64,000 nt of DNA. Origin: Prochilodus magdalenae (Eukaryota > Chordata > Actinopteri > Characiformes > Prochilodontidae). Each line of letters starts with the position of its first letter. The first letter of the stretch is position 1. Below, piece by piece: positions 22,471 to 34,812 of the stretch. The DNA is taken from NCBI GenBank assembly GCA_024036415.1, contig JAMWET010001367.1:618001-682000 (forward strand), in the 5' to 3' direction. The notes beneath the pieces were generated by a model. That model was not told where the DNA came from and did not search any database. It saw only the letters and a list, made by a program, of their open reading frames with translations. The position numbers and the translations under genes were made by a program.

Positions 22471-24180
22471 GGATAGATTCTGTGAGAAGTGCTTTTCTTT
22501 GCAACTAACCAAGACAAACACAATATGAGATATTATCCCGATGACATTAGGTCATTTGTAGAATTCTCAAAATAAAATTAAAAAGAGACTCATTTATTCG
22601 TTTAGCTCCTCCCTTCAAAACAGTCTAATTGTCTCAACATAATTGTGTCCTTACTAGCCAAATAAGAGAAACACCCCCTTTAGCTACTCAGTGGTGTAAG
22701 AAAATATTTAGTATATATAGTATATTAGTATAAGTGAACAATTTGCTGCAGACAATTTTAGTCCAGAAATTACTTGTCCTTTAAGAGTACTTGGAGACCA
22801 TTCCTAGAACAGCTGCCTCTTGAACCAACACATACTATCTTAAGGTGTCAGTACTCATTAGGATGGAAACCCCCTCCTAGATCACATGGTATATGGCATG
22901 TATGGGAAACTAGTGATTTGAAGTTAATTGAATGGGTTCTGCCCAGTTCTTAGCAAATTATGAAGAATAAGAATGTGTTTTCTGTCCCGCTCTTTGCAGT
23001 GTGCTATGTTTCTCCCCCCTCTTTTTGTTCTCCCTTTTGAGGATGGCCTTGAGTCGTTTGGGTTTGGGGGTTGTGTATGATGTTTTTGTGTATGGTGTAA
23101 GCAGTGACTGCTAACCTGCAGTACATCTTTTTCATTTCTATATACACTAAACGTTATGGGGAAACAGTGTAATATTATAATACCTTAAGAGGTTTTCACG
23201 ACACACAATCAATCACAATATAGTTTTGCCAAAATACTATCAAACACTATGCATACATTATTCCAACATCACACATACTGCGCTGCACTTAACTCAATTA
23301 AATAGTGATACTTATACTGTCTTGTAGTTCAGAAAAACAATAACGATGAATATTGTCATAATGCCAAATCTTAATTTGAAAATTACTCTCCTGTTTTATT
23401 TGTACACCAGAAGGAGTCTATTCACAAACATCCATTAACCCACCTCTTTTAAGTTCACAACAGAAAACTGAAAACGCAGTCAGTCTAACCAACTAATACA
23501 GAACAAGCCACAGTAGCAGGTATAGCAGCAACATGTCCAACATGTCCACATTTTCAGAACTGACCAGAAAACACATGACTGCTATCTAAGCTTTACACTG
23601 CAAGTGGCTAAAGAAAGACGATATGGAAGCCCATTTCCACCACTGGAATAAAATAAATATAGCCTATTAGTAAATCACCGTGAGAGAAAGGTTTCCATAA
23701 TTCAGACTGAGTATGTCATAATATGATATACTCTCATAATAATGATGTTACCATAATTATAAACTAATATCTCATAGTACTAATCTTATTAACAATGACA
23801 ATATAAGGGGAGGGGGAAAAATCTATACATACAAACACAGTATGGTGATATTTTGTGGGCAGTATTTTGTTTTATAGGTTTTTATGATAGTGTTAAGTCA
23901 GTCCGTCTGCTTGACAGTCATCCATTGCCGCAATAAAAATGACTAAATTCAGATGAACAGACCGAAAACTTTATCTCTTATACATAATGACAAAATTTTC
24001 CTTTGCAGACAAAATGTGAAAAAGGAAGCTGAAGAAGGAAATTATTTCAATCTATTACAGTATATGTTATTGCAGTATTCAGCATATCACCATATTCTTT
24101 TAATGACAGTACTACTGTATCATGACAATATTATATCATGGCACCTTTAGCAATTCCCAACCCTAATAATTATGATTATG
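22471..24180. other. intergenic, no gene seen
   Basis: AT-rich sequence without recognisable genes or elements. Confidence 0.5.
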
Positions 24181-24480
24181 AGAAAGTAAGTCCTAACAGC
24201 ATAATTGCGATCATTATTAAGAGATACTATGTTATTACTATGATATACTAATGCACTATTAAGTGTTATGATGACCCAGGAATTATTATGAGATACTAAT
24301 ATATAATTATGTGATAGTAGCCATTATTATAAGACACTAAGTCATTATTATAAGATAGTAGGCATTATTATGAGATAGTAAGTGGTTATTATGAAACAGT
24401 AGTTATTATAATGAGATACTAAGTCATTATGACATACTAAGTCATTACTAGGAGACATAAGGTCATAATTATGTAACGCT
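24180..24480 (+). repeat. decayed ATTATGAGATACTAAGTC minisatellite
   Basis: A unit close to TTATTATGAGATACTAAGTCA recurs about ten times with substitutions and small gaps. Units are clearest at 24340-24450. Confidence 0.7.
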
Positions 24481-25280
24481 TTTTAATTTTTGTGACTTAT
24501 CGAAGGTCTGTATAGTCTTTTCCAGTGGTGGGAAAGGCTCTTCTGTAGGAGGAAGGGTTTTTCTGTTTGTAGGGAGGAAAGCACAGCAGAGCCTACGAGG
24601 TCAGCTTAGTTCCGCTAACTCTACTAATCTGAGTCTGTTCTCAGATGAAAGCAGCTAAGAGTACCTCAGCTCGGGTTTCCTGCTCCTGTTAAGTGTCCCT
24701 GGAAAGAGTGCTGGCTCGAAGCTACAGACCTTAAATCCTTCATAAATATCTCCCGGCCTGAAGTGTTTAGTGTTTTGGACTCTCGCTAATGTCCGTCAGA
24801 ACACAGGACGGGTGTCTTCACTCTTCCGGTTTGTTTATTTACACAAGCGTTTCACCAGTAGCCTCTTCCAGAGTCTTTAGTGAGTGAGGTGAAGACTGAC
24901 CTCCATCCCTGCACACCTCTATCTCTCAGCAGGACACCTCAGGACACCTCTCTCAGCAGAAATGTGTCCCAGTCTACAGGAAGCCCTTATGTTCCCTGAA
25001 GCAGCGAAGCCAAGGAAACCTGTTTACCGAGACGCACGTGCAGATGTAGCCACGCCCCCTCCGACTGACCCGTAATGAGTATCTCTGGGAGATATAGGAA
25101 TCAGGCTCACTCTGGTCCTGCGACACAACAGGTCAGTATCTCTACAGCTGTACAGAGAAATACCGTGTGTTTTTGTGGGCTGAATTTTAATAAAAAGCAG
25201 GACTGGTTTAAAAACAAAACTTACACCAATACGCTTCATTCAGTCCATAATTCCAGACAAACTCCCTTCCTTGCTAGAAA
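24481..25280. other. intergenic, more GC-balanced
   Basis: Base composition is more even than the flanks, and a short CAGGACACCT duplication occurs near 24931. Nothing is recognisable as coding. Confidence 0.4.
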
Positions 25281-25284
25281 TCCC

Positions 25285-25625
25285 AGCGCAGACCTGCATT
25301 GCTGGTCATTAGCAAAGCCAACATGTGTTGAGTTTTGGATGCTGGTATGCTGGTTACTAGCAATGTAAATTGACTGATAAGCTGATCACCAAAAGCAGCA
25401 TACGAGTATGTATTTATTTATTTGTTTGTTTGCTTGTTTGTTTGTTTGTTTATATGCTGGTCTGCTGGTCACTAGCAGTGTAAGTTGGTAAGATGATTGC
25501 TTCCAAAAAACAGCACATACTTATTCATTCATTTGTTTAATTATTTGCTGGTATGCTGGTTAACTAGGTAAACCAGCTAAATCAGAGTAAACCAGCAGAA
25601 TCACCAGAAGCACCAGACCAACATA
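25285..25625 (+). repeat. GCTGGT-type fish repeat with (TTTG)n
   Basis: GATGCTGGTATGCTGGTTACTAG at about 25338, ATGCTGGTCTGCTGGTCACTAG at about 25453 and TGCTGGTATGCTGGTTAACTAGG at about 25546 are degenerate direct copies. ACCAGC words in the reverse sense follow at 25570-25610. A TTTA/TTTG tetranucleotide run sits between copies at about 25410-25450. Confidence 0.6.
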
Positions 25626-26800
25626 GGCCTGCTTAGAACAGCACTTTTTTGTTTAGCTGGGTTGTTATGATACAGCTTACAGTAGTTGTGTCTAGAAAAG
25701 ATTCCTAATTACAGAAAATAAGTAAATCATTACAAAACACATTGCCCCCTGTCATTTCAGTCATCTTCATGTACACCTGGAAATATCTCATCCATCATAT
25801 CAATTAAGAAGTGTCTAAAAATGTCCTGGAAATATCCCCTCATCGTTCAGAAGTAGCTGTGGCTATGGCACAGAAGATCTAACAATATCTGTTTGGAAGT
25901 ATTAAGTCATCATCACTTCATTTCCGTACTGATGAGACAGGAGGAAATGGACGTGTACCACATCTGGAGATCATCTTGACCCTTTCCAACTGCTCTTACT
26001 TACCTTTGGGGCAACCAACAAGGAGGACACGATCATATGTCAAGACTACCCTGAAGGGGGAAACATAAAGGATAAAATTTTATGAGCTAGATATTCACTT
26101 ATGGTGATGCTGGGGCAGCCCTTGTTTGTTGATACAATTTTAATATTTAATATAGCAGTCCAGGCGCCAGTTCTTTCAGATATTTAAGATTCTAAGTCGA
26201 AAAACCATTGGACCAAAGACTCACAAGATAATTTAAAGACTGATATATTAAAATTAGAAAAGCTAAATAGTGGACATGTACTAAAGTTTGTAGACATTCG
26301 CGCATTCAAAGTTTCTACTGAAATCCAGGGTTTAAATAAATATATTCCGATGATGGATGGTCATTTGATGGTCAGCTGGTCAGGGATCAGTTCTGGATCA
26401 CAAAACCATTTCAGTGCTCCACAGTCCAAATGCTGAGGGGCTTTGTGTCCCTTTGGCCAAACCATGGCACCGAGCATGGTAGCTGTAGGTATATGTGCAG
26501 GTGTTCCAGAGCATTGTATTGTATTGGCAGTGGAACGTTTCTATTGAAATTATAAGATGGCACAGTAAATTATAAAACAATATCAAATTTGTCACCTGTG
26601 ACTGTACCACCTCTTCTCAAACTATGAATCCCAGGTATTTATAGCCTGATCATCCTCATGCATTGTCCGGTGAGCTTGTGCCTGTGCTGGCAATGGATTT
26701 GTAAGATGACACAACCTGTCCATAATAGCGGGCAACATAACACCAGAAAGGTGTGATGTCCAGCCCATGTAAAAAACAGGGAAATGCACAGTTCTTCCTC
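25626..26800. other. intergenic, probable old repeats, no gene
   Basis: The open frames at 26398-26610 and 26622-26837 (minus) sit in sequence that looks like decayed transposon, but I could not assign a family. Confidence 0.35.
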
Positions 26801-26804
26801 CTCC

Positions 26805-27130
26805 TCCCTCTTTAGTCCTTCCCAGTCTAGAAGACATGTTGCAACTTAATTCCCTTTAGTCGCCAACAGCGTCTACAGTTTCAGCCATCTCTGCGTTTAC
26901 TCCTCCTTTTATTGGCTAACTATTCCTAAATGATCTACACGGGCGCAGAACCTTCAACATGACTGGCAAAAGGATAAAATACACCATCAGGGCAGCATGC
27001 TACTCCTTCATCCACTCATGTTGGACTGAGTCGACTTGACGCTAAAGTGACTCACTTTTGTCCCTTGAGGTACAAAGTGGTTTTATAAGACAGGGCGGGG
27101 CAGGGCAGGGCTAGCTGGTTAGCATGCTAA
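26805..27130 (+). repeat. dispersed repeat family A, copy 2 (proximal part)
   Basis: CAGTCTAGAAGA (26823), GGGCAGCATGCTACTCCTTC (26991), CATGTTGGACTGAGTCGA and the ending AGCTAGCTGGTTAGC match, in the same order, the copies at about 33.04-33.48 kb and 41.1-41.4 kb. Confidence 0.6.
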
Positions 27131-27779
27131 CTTCAGTAGATATCTCAGTAACACGATGCATAGATGTTTATAATATACCATCAAAACTGTTATTTTTCAA
27201 ATTCTGCTGATATTTTTTTATATTAAAACTTGATATTAAAACTGCTCAAAAATCATTCAACCGTAAAGTAGCTGAAGTAACACATGCATATAGACAAACA
27301 CGAGATGTTGGCTATGACAAAAATATGAGTGTAAAAATGATATTCATTCCTTTCAACCACACTCCGAAGCATTTTAACAACTACACGACCACAACTCACC
27401 ATGGAAAAACCATAAAGAACCAAAAACATAACAAACAAATAAAGATGAGTGTGAGTTTCATGTGGTCTACCTCATTCAGCATTTCAATTACACAATGTAT
27501 GTGTCACTAGAAACAACCACTTCTAACAAGAAGTCCTGTCTGGTCCAGTTTGTTTCAGGCACTGCACTAAAGAAAGGCTAGTCTACTGGTCACGTCTAAG
27601 TGGTGTTGTTTGGCTCAGAATCTGGAAATCGATCTTCTGTTGAGCTTGGTCCATACATGCTACATGGTACATCTGAGTCAGGAGCTACCGCCTGAGATGC
27701 ATTTGCCAATGAAATTCCTGCTCAGGCAGATGTTGTCCATTTGTAGTACACAAACCAAGGAAGAAATTAGTGACTTAGA

Positions 27780-28150
27780 CTAACGCACTGTCCTGCAATT
27801 AACTAAATTACCTTAAAAGACTATTGACAGGTCACAGCTTGTGCAAATCACGGCTGCTAGAGTGTTAACTTGTGTGAGTAGAAGGGAGAACATTAAGCCT
27901 CTCCTCGCATCATTGCACCAGTTGCCTGTTTTTAAACTGAATAGTCCTTTAAAAGCTTTAAATGGTTTGGCATTACATTACAGAACGTCTGACAGACTGT
28001 TTTCCAAATTGGATCTTAAGGTCATCAAATGCTTGCTGTGAATTTCTAAAGCAAAACAGAAGAAAAGAAGCGAAGCAGACTGCCGTTTTAATGCTCCAAA
28101 GATTTGCAGTTCTTTGTCTTCTCCAGTCCGTCAGACACCTTCTGCTGAGA
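27780..28150 (+). mobile_element. L2-clade LINE relic, 3' end of the reverse transcriptase frame
   Basis: The frame from 27841 reads QITAARVLTCVSRRENIKPL, then LASLHQLPVF and LKALNGLALHY. This is the pattern that follows the polymerase domain in fish L2/Maui-type LINEs: an 'NxAARvLt-rRre-i-plLasLHwLPV' stretch then 'KALnGLAP-Y'. Past the stop, broken frames continue the theme to about 28150. It is 5'-truncated and frame-shifted, so inactive. Confidence 0.65.
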
Positions 28151-28166
28151 ACAACAACTCAAAACT

Positions 28167-28340
28167 TACATTTACATTTAAGGCATTTAGCAGACGCTCT
28201 TATCCAGAGCGCCTTACAACCGTGCTTAGTGTTCCGTTGGATAATATTCCAGCTAGTAGGAAGTTTAGAGTCTAAAACTCACCACGAGCTCAGACACTGC
28301 CCGAACAGGGGGCCAGTGCTGGTACCTAGAGATTAATACA
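28167..28340 (-). mobile_element. SINE/LINE fragment with UnaL2-type 3' tail
   Basis: The + strand shows TTACATTTACATTTAAGGCA, then CAGACGCTCTTATCCAGAGC. Read on the minus strand, this is a stem with a GGATA loop followed by TAAATG repeats. The same tail ends the SINE at 35.77 kb. A tRNA-like head is not evident, so the remaining sequence to about 28340 may be a LINE 3' end or a truncated SINE. It abuts the L2 coding relic but is in the opposite orientation. Confidence 0.6.
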
Positions 28341-28639
28341 CAGACATAGACCAAGTAAAGCATTACCTGGCAACCCCAACCCAGTGCTAGATATAGAAGA
28401 GAAAAGGTCATTATAAGTGCAACACAATACACATTACACAATACACATTGACAAAGGTCATTATAAGGAACCTGCTTGTTCCTTTTAGTGATTCTACAGT
28501 GTGAGCTCATCGGCCTCTTTGTTATTTGATTTGCACATGCAGTCATGGATGTTGGATGTGCTTTTTTTGACTTTCTTAGAGTAAAAATGTAATCTTGTTC
28601 CCCTTTATACCCTTTTCCAGGTTAACATAATGAAATATC

Positions 28640-29215
28640 TGAATCATGCTTTGGTCAAAATACCACAAGGATCAAGCACCACAGCACCATTCCTCCCCAT
28701 CTAAACTTCAAATGATGCAGAGTCACTTCTCACCCCCACCCTCCTCATCTACGAGTTCCTCAACACGGGTTCGCCTTCACGCTTATGAAGAAACACTCTG
28801 GTGGCTCGTTACCCATCCTCTCACATTTACTCTCACATTATTCACATGTTGGTCAGATGAAGTTCATCTTGGTTGGACACCCAAGGCTGAAGTCAGCTTC
28901 TTTTTGGGCTAATTATCAGTTTATTTGCCAACGTCTTGTTCACATTTTCTTGTTAAACTTTTTAAGTTAAACAACTACAAGAAAGTAACTGCTGCACCAT
29001 TGCCAGATCTCAAGTGTTGGCTAGAGAGTCATAGTCCCTCGGCGCTGGGCAGCAGGGTAAGTATGTCCTCTGGAGTGACACTATTCAGTATCTTTGGAAT
29101 GAGTTGGACGACCTAACCTCACTAATGCTCTTATGGCTGAATACAGTCAAATCACAACAATGTTCCAGACTGTTACTGAAGTCGACCCTTGAGTTCAGCA
29201 GGTGTCTACAATCTT
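28640..29215 (+). mobile_element. probable decayed Tc1-type transposon
   Basis: At 29088-29165 the + strand reads WNELDDLTSLMLLWLN in broken frame, matching the order of the C-terminal tail of fish Tc1 transposases (a W-D-E-L block, then a leucine/alanine-rich helix and W). A GCAGGTGTCTACAATCTTTT segment at about 29198 recalls the terminal repeat of the same family. The left limit is a guess. Confidence 0.4.
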
Positions 29216-29760
29216 TTTTTATTTGTGGAAGATATCTGGAGAACTAACTTCAGGCGACAGGAGTTTCACGTCTGCAGTTACAAAGGATCAGCTGTAAGTG
29301 CCGGATCCCTGCAACTCCGCCAGTGTCAGGGGACACCAGTGTTTTTCTCACTTCACTCCGTCTCACAGCGAACGGAGACAGGCGATGTCACCAGGCTAGT
29401 TGTGCGGATCCTGGCACGGCTCACCATGTCGGACTGTTTTAAAGGCCCTCTGGTAATGTGTTTCTAAAGCCTCCTTTATAAATCACCCTGCTCTTCAGCT
29501 ACCATATGGAATCTGCGCTTGGGCTGCCTGTGATTTGCTGAGGTCGTAAACTTGTCTTCTGCTGCACGTCAGTCAGACTCCGGAGGAAGATTATATGGAC
29601 ACGTTCTGCTTGGGTGCCATGCGTAAGTCCTCAGAATCATTGACAAGAAATAAAAAGGGCGTAATCGTTTTATGGAGATAATTGTTAACATCGAACAGTA
29701 GAGTTCAAGTCTATGTTCCTTAGAAAAGACCGCAAGAAAAACTTGCATGTCATGGATTAG
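29216..29760. other. intergenic, no gene seen
   Basis: Mixed-composition sequence. The open frame at 29189-29467 has no recognisable motif. Confidence 0.4.
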
Positions 29761-29763
29761 TCG

Positions 29764-29861
29764 TCTCTCTCTCTCTCCTTCTCTCTCTCTCTCTCTTTCT
29801 TTCTCTCTCTCTCTCTCTCTCTCTCACTCTCTCTCTCCCTCCCTCTCCCTCTCCCTCTCGC
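29764..29861 (+). repeat. (CT)n low-complexity tract
   Basis: About 100 bp of CT repeats with CTTT, CACT and CCCT interruptions. Confidence 0.95.
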
Positions 29862-30079
29862 TTTCTCATGACACATTTCCTCACGTGTACTAAACAAAAA
29901 ACCCATATTGGAGCTATAAAGGGAACAATGAAAAAATGAAATGACTAACAACTGTCAGTGCATAATGACAGCTGGATTGCGTGGTCTTGTACTGGCAGCA
30001 TACACTTGGTCTGTGTGTGCATGTGTGTATATGGCAGGGGGGGAGGTGGAGCCGGGGGGGGGCACCCAAGCCAAGACTA

Positions 30080-30330
30080 AATTGTCTGTCTGTAGCTATT
30101 TAAGAGCAACATTTAGCCTTGATTTACTCGTCGAGCAACGGCACGGCTCGGAAACATTTTCCAAGCCCCTGCAGCTTGCAGCAATTTACGTTATACGAGG
30201 GAAAAACCGCCGAAACAAATATTTGGGCGCACTCCATAATGAAATGGATATATTTATGTGGATTAAACGGCCTCAAAGGGCAGTTTTAATGAAGATTTAC
30301 CACGCAGAACAGCCCTCTCAGGGTCCAGTA
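30080..30330. promoter_or_regulatory. candidate regulatory element
   Basis: Unique-looking, complex sequence between low-complexity blocks. It contains TTAC/TTTATG and ATAAT/TTTAATGA words of homeodomain type (for example GGCAGTTTTAATGAAGATTT at about 30279). A frame is open across it on the + strand (29941-30336) but it includes a poly-G run and resembles no protein. Conservation must be tested by alignment. Confidence 0.35.
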
Positions 30331-31379
30331 GGGTAAATATCAGGCCTCAGGCTTTGCATTGTGAGAACAACGCATGAGGGGGTGTGGGGGGGGAGTGGGC
30401 GGAGTCAGGACGCTTTGATCTTCTTTTGGAAAACGTGATTGGAACAGAAGAGCCAGAATTATCAAATTGCGTTTGATGGTTGGAGGAAAGAGTTAGCAAA
30501 GGAGCAATTGCTTTGTTAGCGTGTTGTTGCCTATCTTTGCCATGCCATGTTTTGTTTGTGTGAGGGTAATGTGTTCTCTGCTTTTCTTCATGAACGCTTT
30601 GGGGTGGGTCGGAAAGCTCCATAAGCTTTGTATTAAAATGTATTTTAAAAAAACTGTATCAGATCTACAGTACCATGTAGAAACCAGAGACCACCATACA
30701 CCATAAATTTCCAGTTAAATGGCCATTACAGGTGGAGTATACAATTCTGGAGAACAACAAAACAAGCACATCCCTCTCTTCAGCACTCTTTCAGAGGCCC
30801 CAGCCCCCATTTAAAGTTCAGAGACATACTTTCCCAATTTGAATGGACTACTTAGGAAAGAACGATCTCCTGTACCTTCCTTTGCTACAGCGGAGCTGTT
30901 TTAGTCTGTTGCTGGAGCTGCTCTGCTGTCTGACCAGAAGGTCATGAAGGCGGTGTGATGTATGTGATGTATTGTCCAGGATCTTTATGGCTATGATACA
31001 CCATCGGCGAACAGCACAGCAATTGGAATAGGACCATTAGAACAAGAAGCTAGCAATCAGAAAGCCCACTTCAGCCAGATCTCACCTTACTGATGTTAAT
31101 GCAGATATTTGTTTTTGTTCTTTCAATCTTTACTTGTTCTCAGTTATCTATCCTCCTTGTGTAGTTCTGCATATAGCTTCTTCCCATTCCCTGATTATGT
31201 GCCAGAGCATAAATGCCCCCTGGGTGGCTGGACTAAGGGTTTGATGCCCCAGTGCCAAATGTTTTTATTTCCCAGTGTTAACACTGAATGGACAGCTAGC
31301 AGAAGGAGATATTCACTGAATGCACAGCAAAGTCTATTGGACTGAAATGATATACTGCACATTTAAATAGTTAAAGAAA

Positions 31380-31545
31380 AAAGTTATTCACTTTTCAATG
31401 GCTGCACAAAAAGTAGAAACCATACACAACAGAGACTTTTATACAAAAGCCTTAATAACTAAACGTAACATCAAATTGGTCAGTGTCCAGTCAGAAATCT
31501 ACAGGGATATTTTCCCACACCTCCAACGCTCTTTAAAAAAGCAGT
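31380..31545. mobile_element. Tc1-type non-autonomous fragment
   Basis: ACTTTTATACAAAAGCCTTAA (31435) matches the 53.97 kb element. CTACAGGGATATTTTCCCAC (31499) matches CTGCAGGGATATTTTTCCAC in the intron 4 relic (11027). No coding part remains. Confidence 0.45.
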
Positions 31546-31549
31546 CCAT

Positions 31550-31730
31550 AATGAAATCATACTTATGACTTCAGTGTGAATGGGTGAAGCTAAACTGCTA
31601 TAGGCTGAATTTGTGGCCATATGTACATGATTTAGTTTTTATGGCATCACAAAGACACTGAACTCCAATCAGGCTGTTTTTGTTGCAGCTTAGTTTTATT
31701 TAAATGGATTGGTGAGTAAATGGCATGTAT
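31550..31730 (+). repeat. dispersed repeat family B, copy 3
   Basis: GGTGAAGCTAAACTGCTATAGGC is followed by a CATCACAAAGACACTGAACTCC segment, then CAGGCTGTTTTTGTTGCAGC. These are the three landmarks of family B in the same order as at 385-625 and 10.2 kb. Confidence 0.55.
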
Positions 31731-32435
31731 TGAAACTTATATAAACTACATGTATATTACACAAAACTCCAAACTTGATTTTAAAATAATCTTTTTTTTT
31801 CAACATAGGAGCTCTTTAAATCACACTTGACACATTACTCAGTCTTTGTCAGTTCCTGGCCTTCACCACTCAGTTGCTCATGTTTTCCTTCGACAGCAAC
31901 AGGAAATTTCGTGAAGACTGTAGCTTTCTGTGGAGAACTAGCGCACAGAGACTCACACGTGAGCAATATGAAAGCCCGGCATTACCCACATTCCAAACCA
32001 ACACGCCCCCCATCGTCCAAGCCTCAGGAACCCAACGGGACAGAGCTGACGCGAATTAATTAGAGGGCAGAAAATATTTTAATGGCTTACAAATGGTGTA
32101 CTCACCCATGTAGCGCCATCCGCATCTGCATCTGGCCGCTCATGAGATGTCGCTGTCAGATTAAAAATTTATAGCAATTATACACGTCCAGTGAATTCTC
32201 AGACGTCCAAATTAGAGGTGCACTGTAGCGGTGTCTACCCGCACTCTTCATCACTAATGGAAACCAAATGGTGTCTTTCCTGTTGCACGAAGAGCGGAAG
32301 TCCTTCTTTTGAGCATGCGCTGTTGTGTAATGACTGGCTAATAAACAAAACAGTTCTAAAAATCTCACCAGTAATTTGTAGCTACAAGTTGAAGATTATC
32401 ATTTTCCTCAATTATGGTTGCGGTATGACATCAGC

Positions 32436-32900
32436 TACATCACAGGCAAAAGTCAGAGTGCACCCGTCATTTATTTTATTTGTAGTCAAGTGTATGTTGC
32501 TCATTTCTCAGCATCAGGAAGAAATAAAGAATGTATATTTAACACAGAAGTCTAAACAAGATTTGTTTTATGTTATTACATTCATTTCTTAAGTCTTTAG
32601 TGTGTCCACTTTTTGTCTTTACCTCAGGTCCATTTTTGGTGGACTTCTAACTTTTCAAAGAAACCTGCAGCAATATTTTTGCATGTCTCAATTTCAGTCT
32701 TAGAAGTTGTTTTTATATTTGAGTTTGAAAAAAATAATTGGTTGCAAATTTATACTCACCCTATCATCTATAAAACCAGTTTTCACATCCAGTCAGTCTT
32801 TTCCCTTCTCAGTGAGGGCTTCTTTCAGACCCATAGGGTTGAGTTGCCTTCTCACAATGGAAAGATGGACAAAACCACCATTATTTTCCAGAACTGTGCA
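32436..32900 (-). mobile_element. Tc1/mariner-like transposon relic
   Basis: GGCAAAAGTCAGAGTGCACC lies at 32442. At 32790-32866 the minus strand reads CTTTCCATTGTGAGAAGGC, then CCTATGGGTCTGAAAG. This closely matches the + strand at 45649-45691, which encodes the TVRRPLSAMGLKG segment of a Tc1 transposase. Frames are broken throughout. Confidence 0.6.
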
Positions 32901-32999
32901 GGAGAGCTTGCTTTTCTCTGGCAAAGTTTTGAATTAATACTGTGAACAGATGGGAAACAGCATATCACCAGGAAGTTGGGGTGTCCACCCATTCGTAAG

Positions 33000-33620
33000 A
33001 ACCAAGGAAATGTTCAGTCTGTCTTCCTCATCCCTTTCCACTTTCTACCAGTCTAGAAGAAACATCAACAGATCAACATCAAACGTCATCCCTTTACTCT
33101 CCAAGAGAGTCCGCAGTGGTGGAAACAGCCCCTGTGTTAACTCCTGTTTTGCTTCTATTTATATAACCTCTTTTGTTTGTGGCTGAGCGTGGTGTCTTAC
33201 CGAGAGCAGGCAGTGGCCGTTACAGTGGTCGCTTGCCAGAAGCTACAGCCATTGCTGTGTTTACTCTTGCTTTCACTGGCTACATGTTCTTAAATGATCT
33301 AACCAATAGCAGAACCTTCATGACTGACAAGAGGTTTGAATATGCTGTCAGGGCAGCAGTGCTACTTCATCCTCTCATGTCGGACCGGTTCAACTCAATG
33401 CCACAGCGACTCACAATCACCTCTTTAGGTACAAAGAGGTATTGTAGACAGAACACGCCAGAGCTAGCTGGTTAACTGGTGGCACCATTTATCTGATGGG
33501 GACAATTTTGGTGGTCTACCATGTGTGTTTATTAGGAGTCACATTTTCTTTACATCTCAGTTACATTTGAACTCCAGTTTTGGAAAGTCCTGGTTCTTTG
33601 ATTTATCTACTCAGAGGCAT
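33000..33620 (+). repeat. dispersed repeat family A, copy 3 (longest)
   Basis: This copy joins both halves of the family. The proximal half runs from AGTCTAGAAG (33051), GAACCTTCATGACTGACAAG (33313) and GTGCTACTTCATCCTCTCAT to AGCTAGCTGGTT. The distal half runs from TTTATCTGATGGGGACAATT (33488) through GGTGGTCTACCA to a CTCCAGTTTTGGAAAGTCC end. It shows that the partial copies elsewhere are pieces of one element of at least 0.6 kb. Confidence 0.6.
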
Positions 33621-34606
33621 CTGCTGGACAGTGTAGTACTCAGTAGAGATTTTGTCTGGCTCTGTCTGTTGCACAGCGCTGTATGTTGTATATAGGTAAA
33701 GTTTTTCATTTGTACTGAATTGAAAACTGTATTGTAATGCTTTTATTATTAGTAGACTTGCCAAATATATAAATATAATATATAAATATATATAAATATA
33801 AACAGGAAATCATTCACACATTTGCTACATATACAATTTAACTGCATTACTGGCAGTTTTCTTCACCTTTATCCCTCTCTTTTCACAAATAGACTTGCTT
33901 TTTTAAAGAAATATAATTTTCTGAAAATCTCTATTTTGAATCCAGTACAAATATCAAACTCCCCTCCAGCTGTGCACACTTGCTTCTCGGCAAATGCATA
34001 AATACTGTGCATAAATTGAATATATATATTTAATTTATGAACAGTAAATGCATATATTATACTTATTTAAATCTCAAGTACACAACAAGCGCCCTGGACT
34101 GTGGCGGAGTTTTGTTTTGTCAACATGTATTGTACTCCCCTCTCTTTTTTTCCTCCATCAAATAAGCCCATAATAAGGTGCTTCTGCGCGGCCTCTCGCT
34201 GCTATTCTCTGTGATGGACAGGGCCAAGCCTGTGTGGAGACCTGCAATTTAGTAAAACAACACAGAGTTCAGGGGTAGCAGGGAGCAGCAGAGCTCTCAT
34301 GATACGCCGTGTCAGAGTGCAATACAGTGCTCTCCTCCTCCAGCATGCTCTCGTTCATCTGTCTCCCTGTCACCATCCATTTCTCCTTCTGCCCAGTCTT
34401 CTCAAAGTGCCCACAGCATGTGGATCACTCTTAGACAGAGCAGCACTCGCTCACAGACTTAGCACAGACGCGAACTCACTAAATCACAGAGCATACAGTT
34501 CATCAATGTCACACCAGCGGCCTCCAACACTATATCCTCCTATAGACACCACACTGACATCAGTGTCCAGAGTTTCTCTCTCTACCCTTTCTCTATCTCT
34601 GCCCTT
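33621..34606. other. intergenic, no gene seen
   Basis: AT-rich; an AT/ATAA low-complexity patch lies at about 33765-33802. Confidence 0.5.

Positions 34607-34812
<206 letters not shown>

Noticed and set aside
24896..24960. CAGGACACCT direct duplication resembling a CRISPR-like repeat
   Set aside because: It is two short adjacent copies without spacers, in a vertebrate genome; simple slippage explains it.
29941..30336. 131-codon open frame on the + strand
   Set aside because: It crosses a poly-G run and resembles no protein; the region is better read as a non-coding element candidate.
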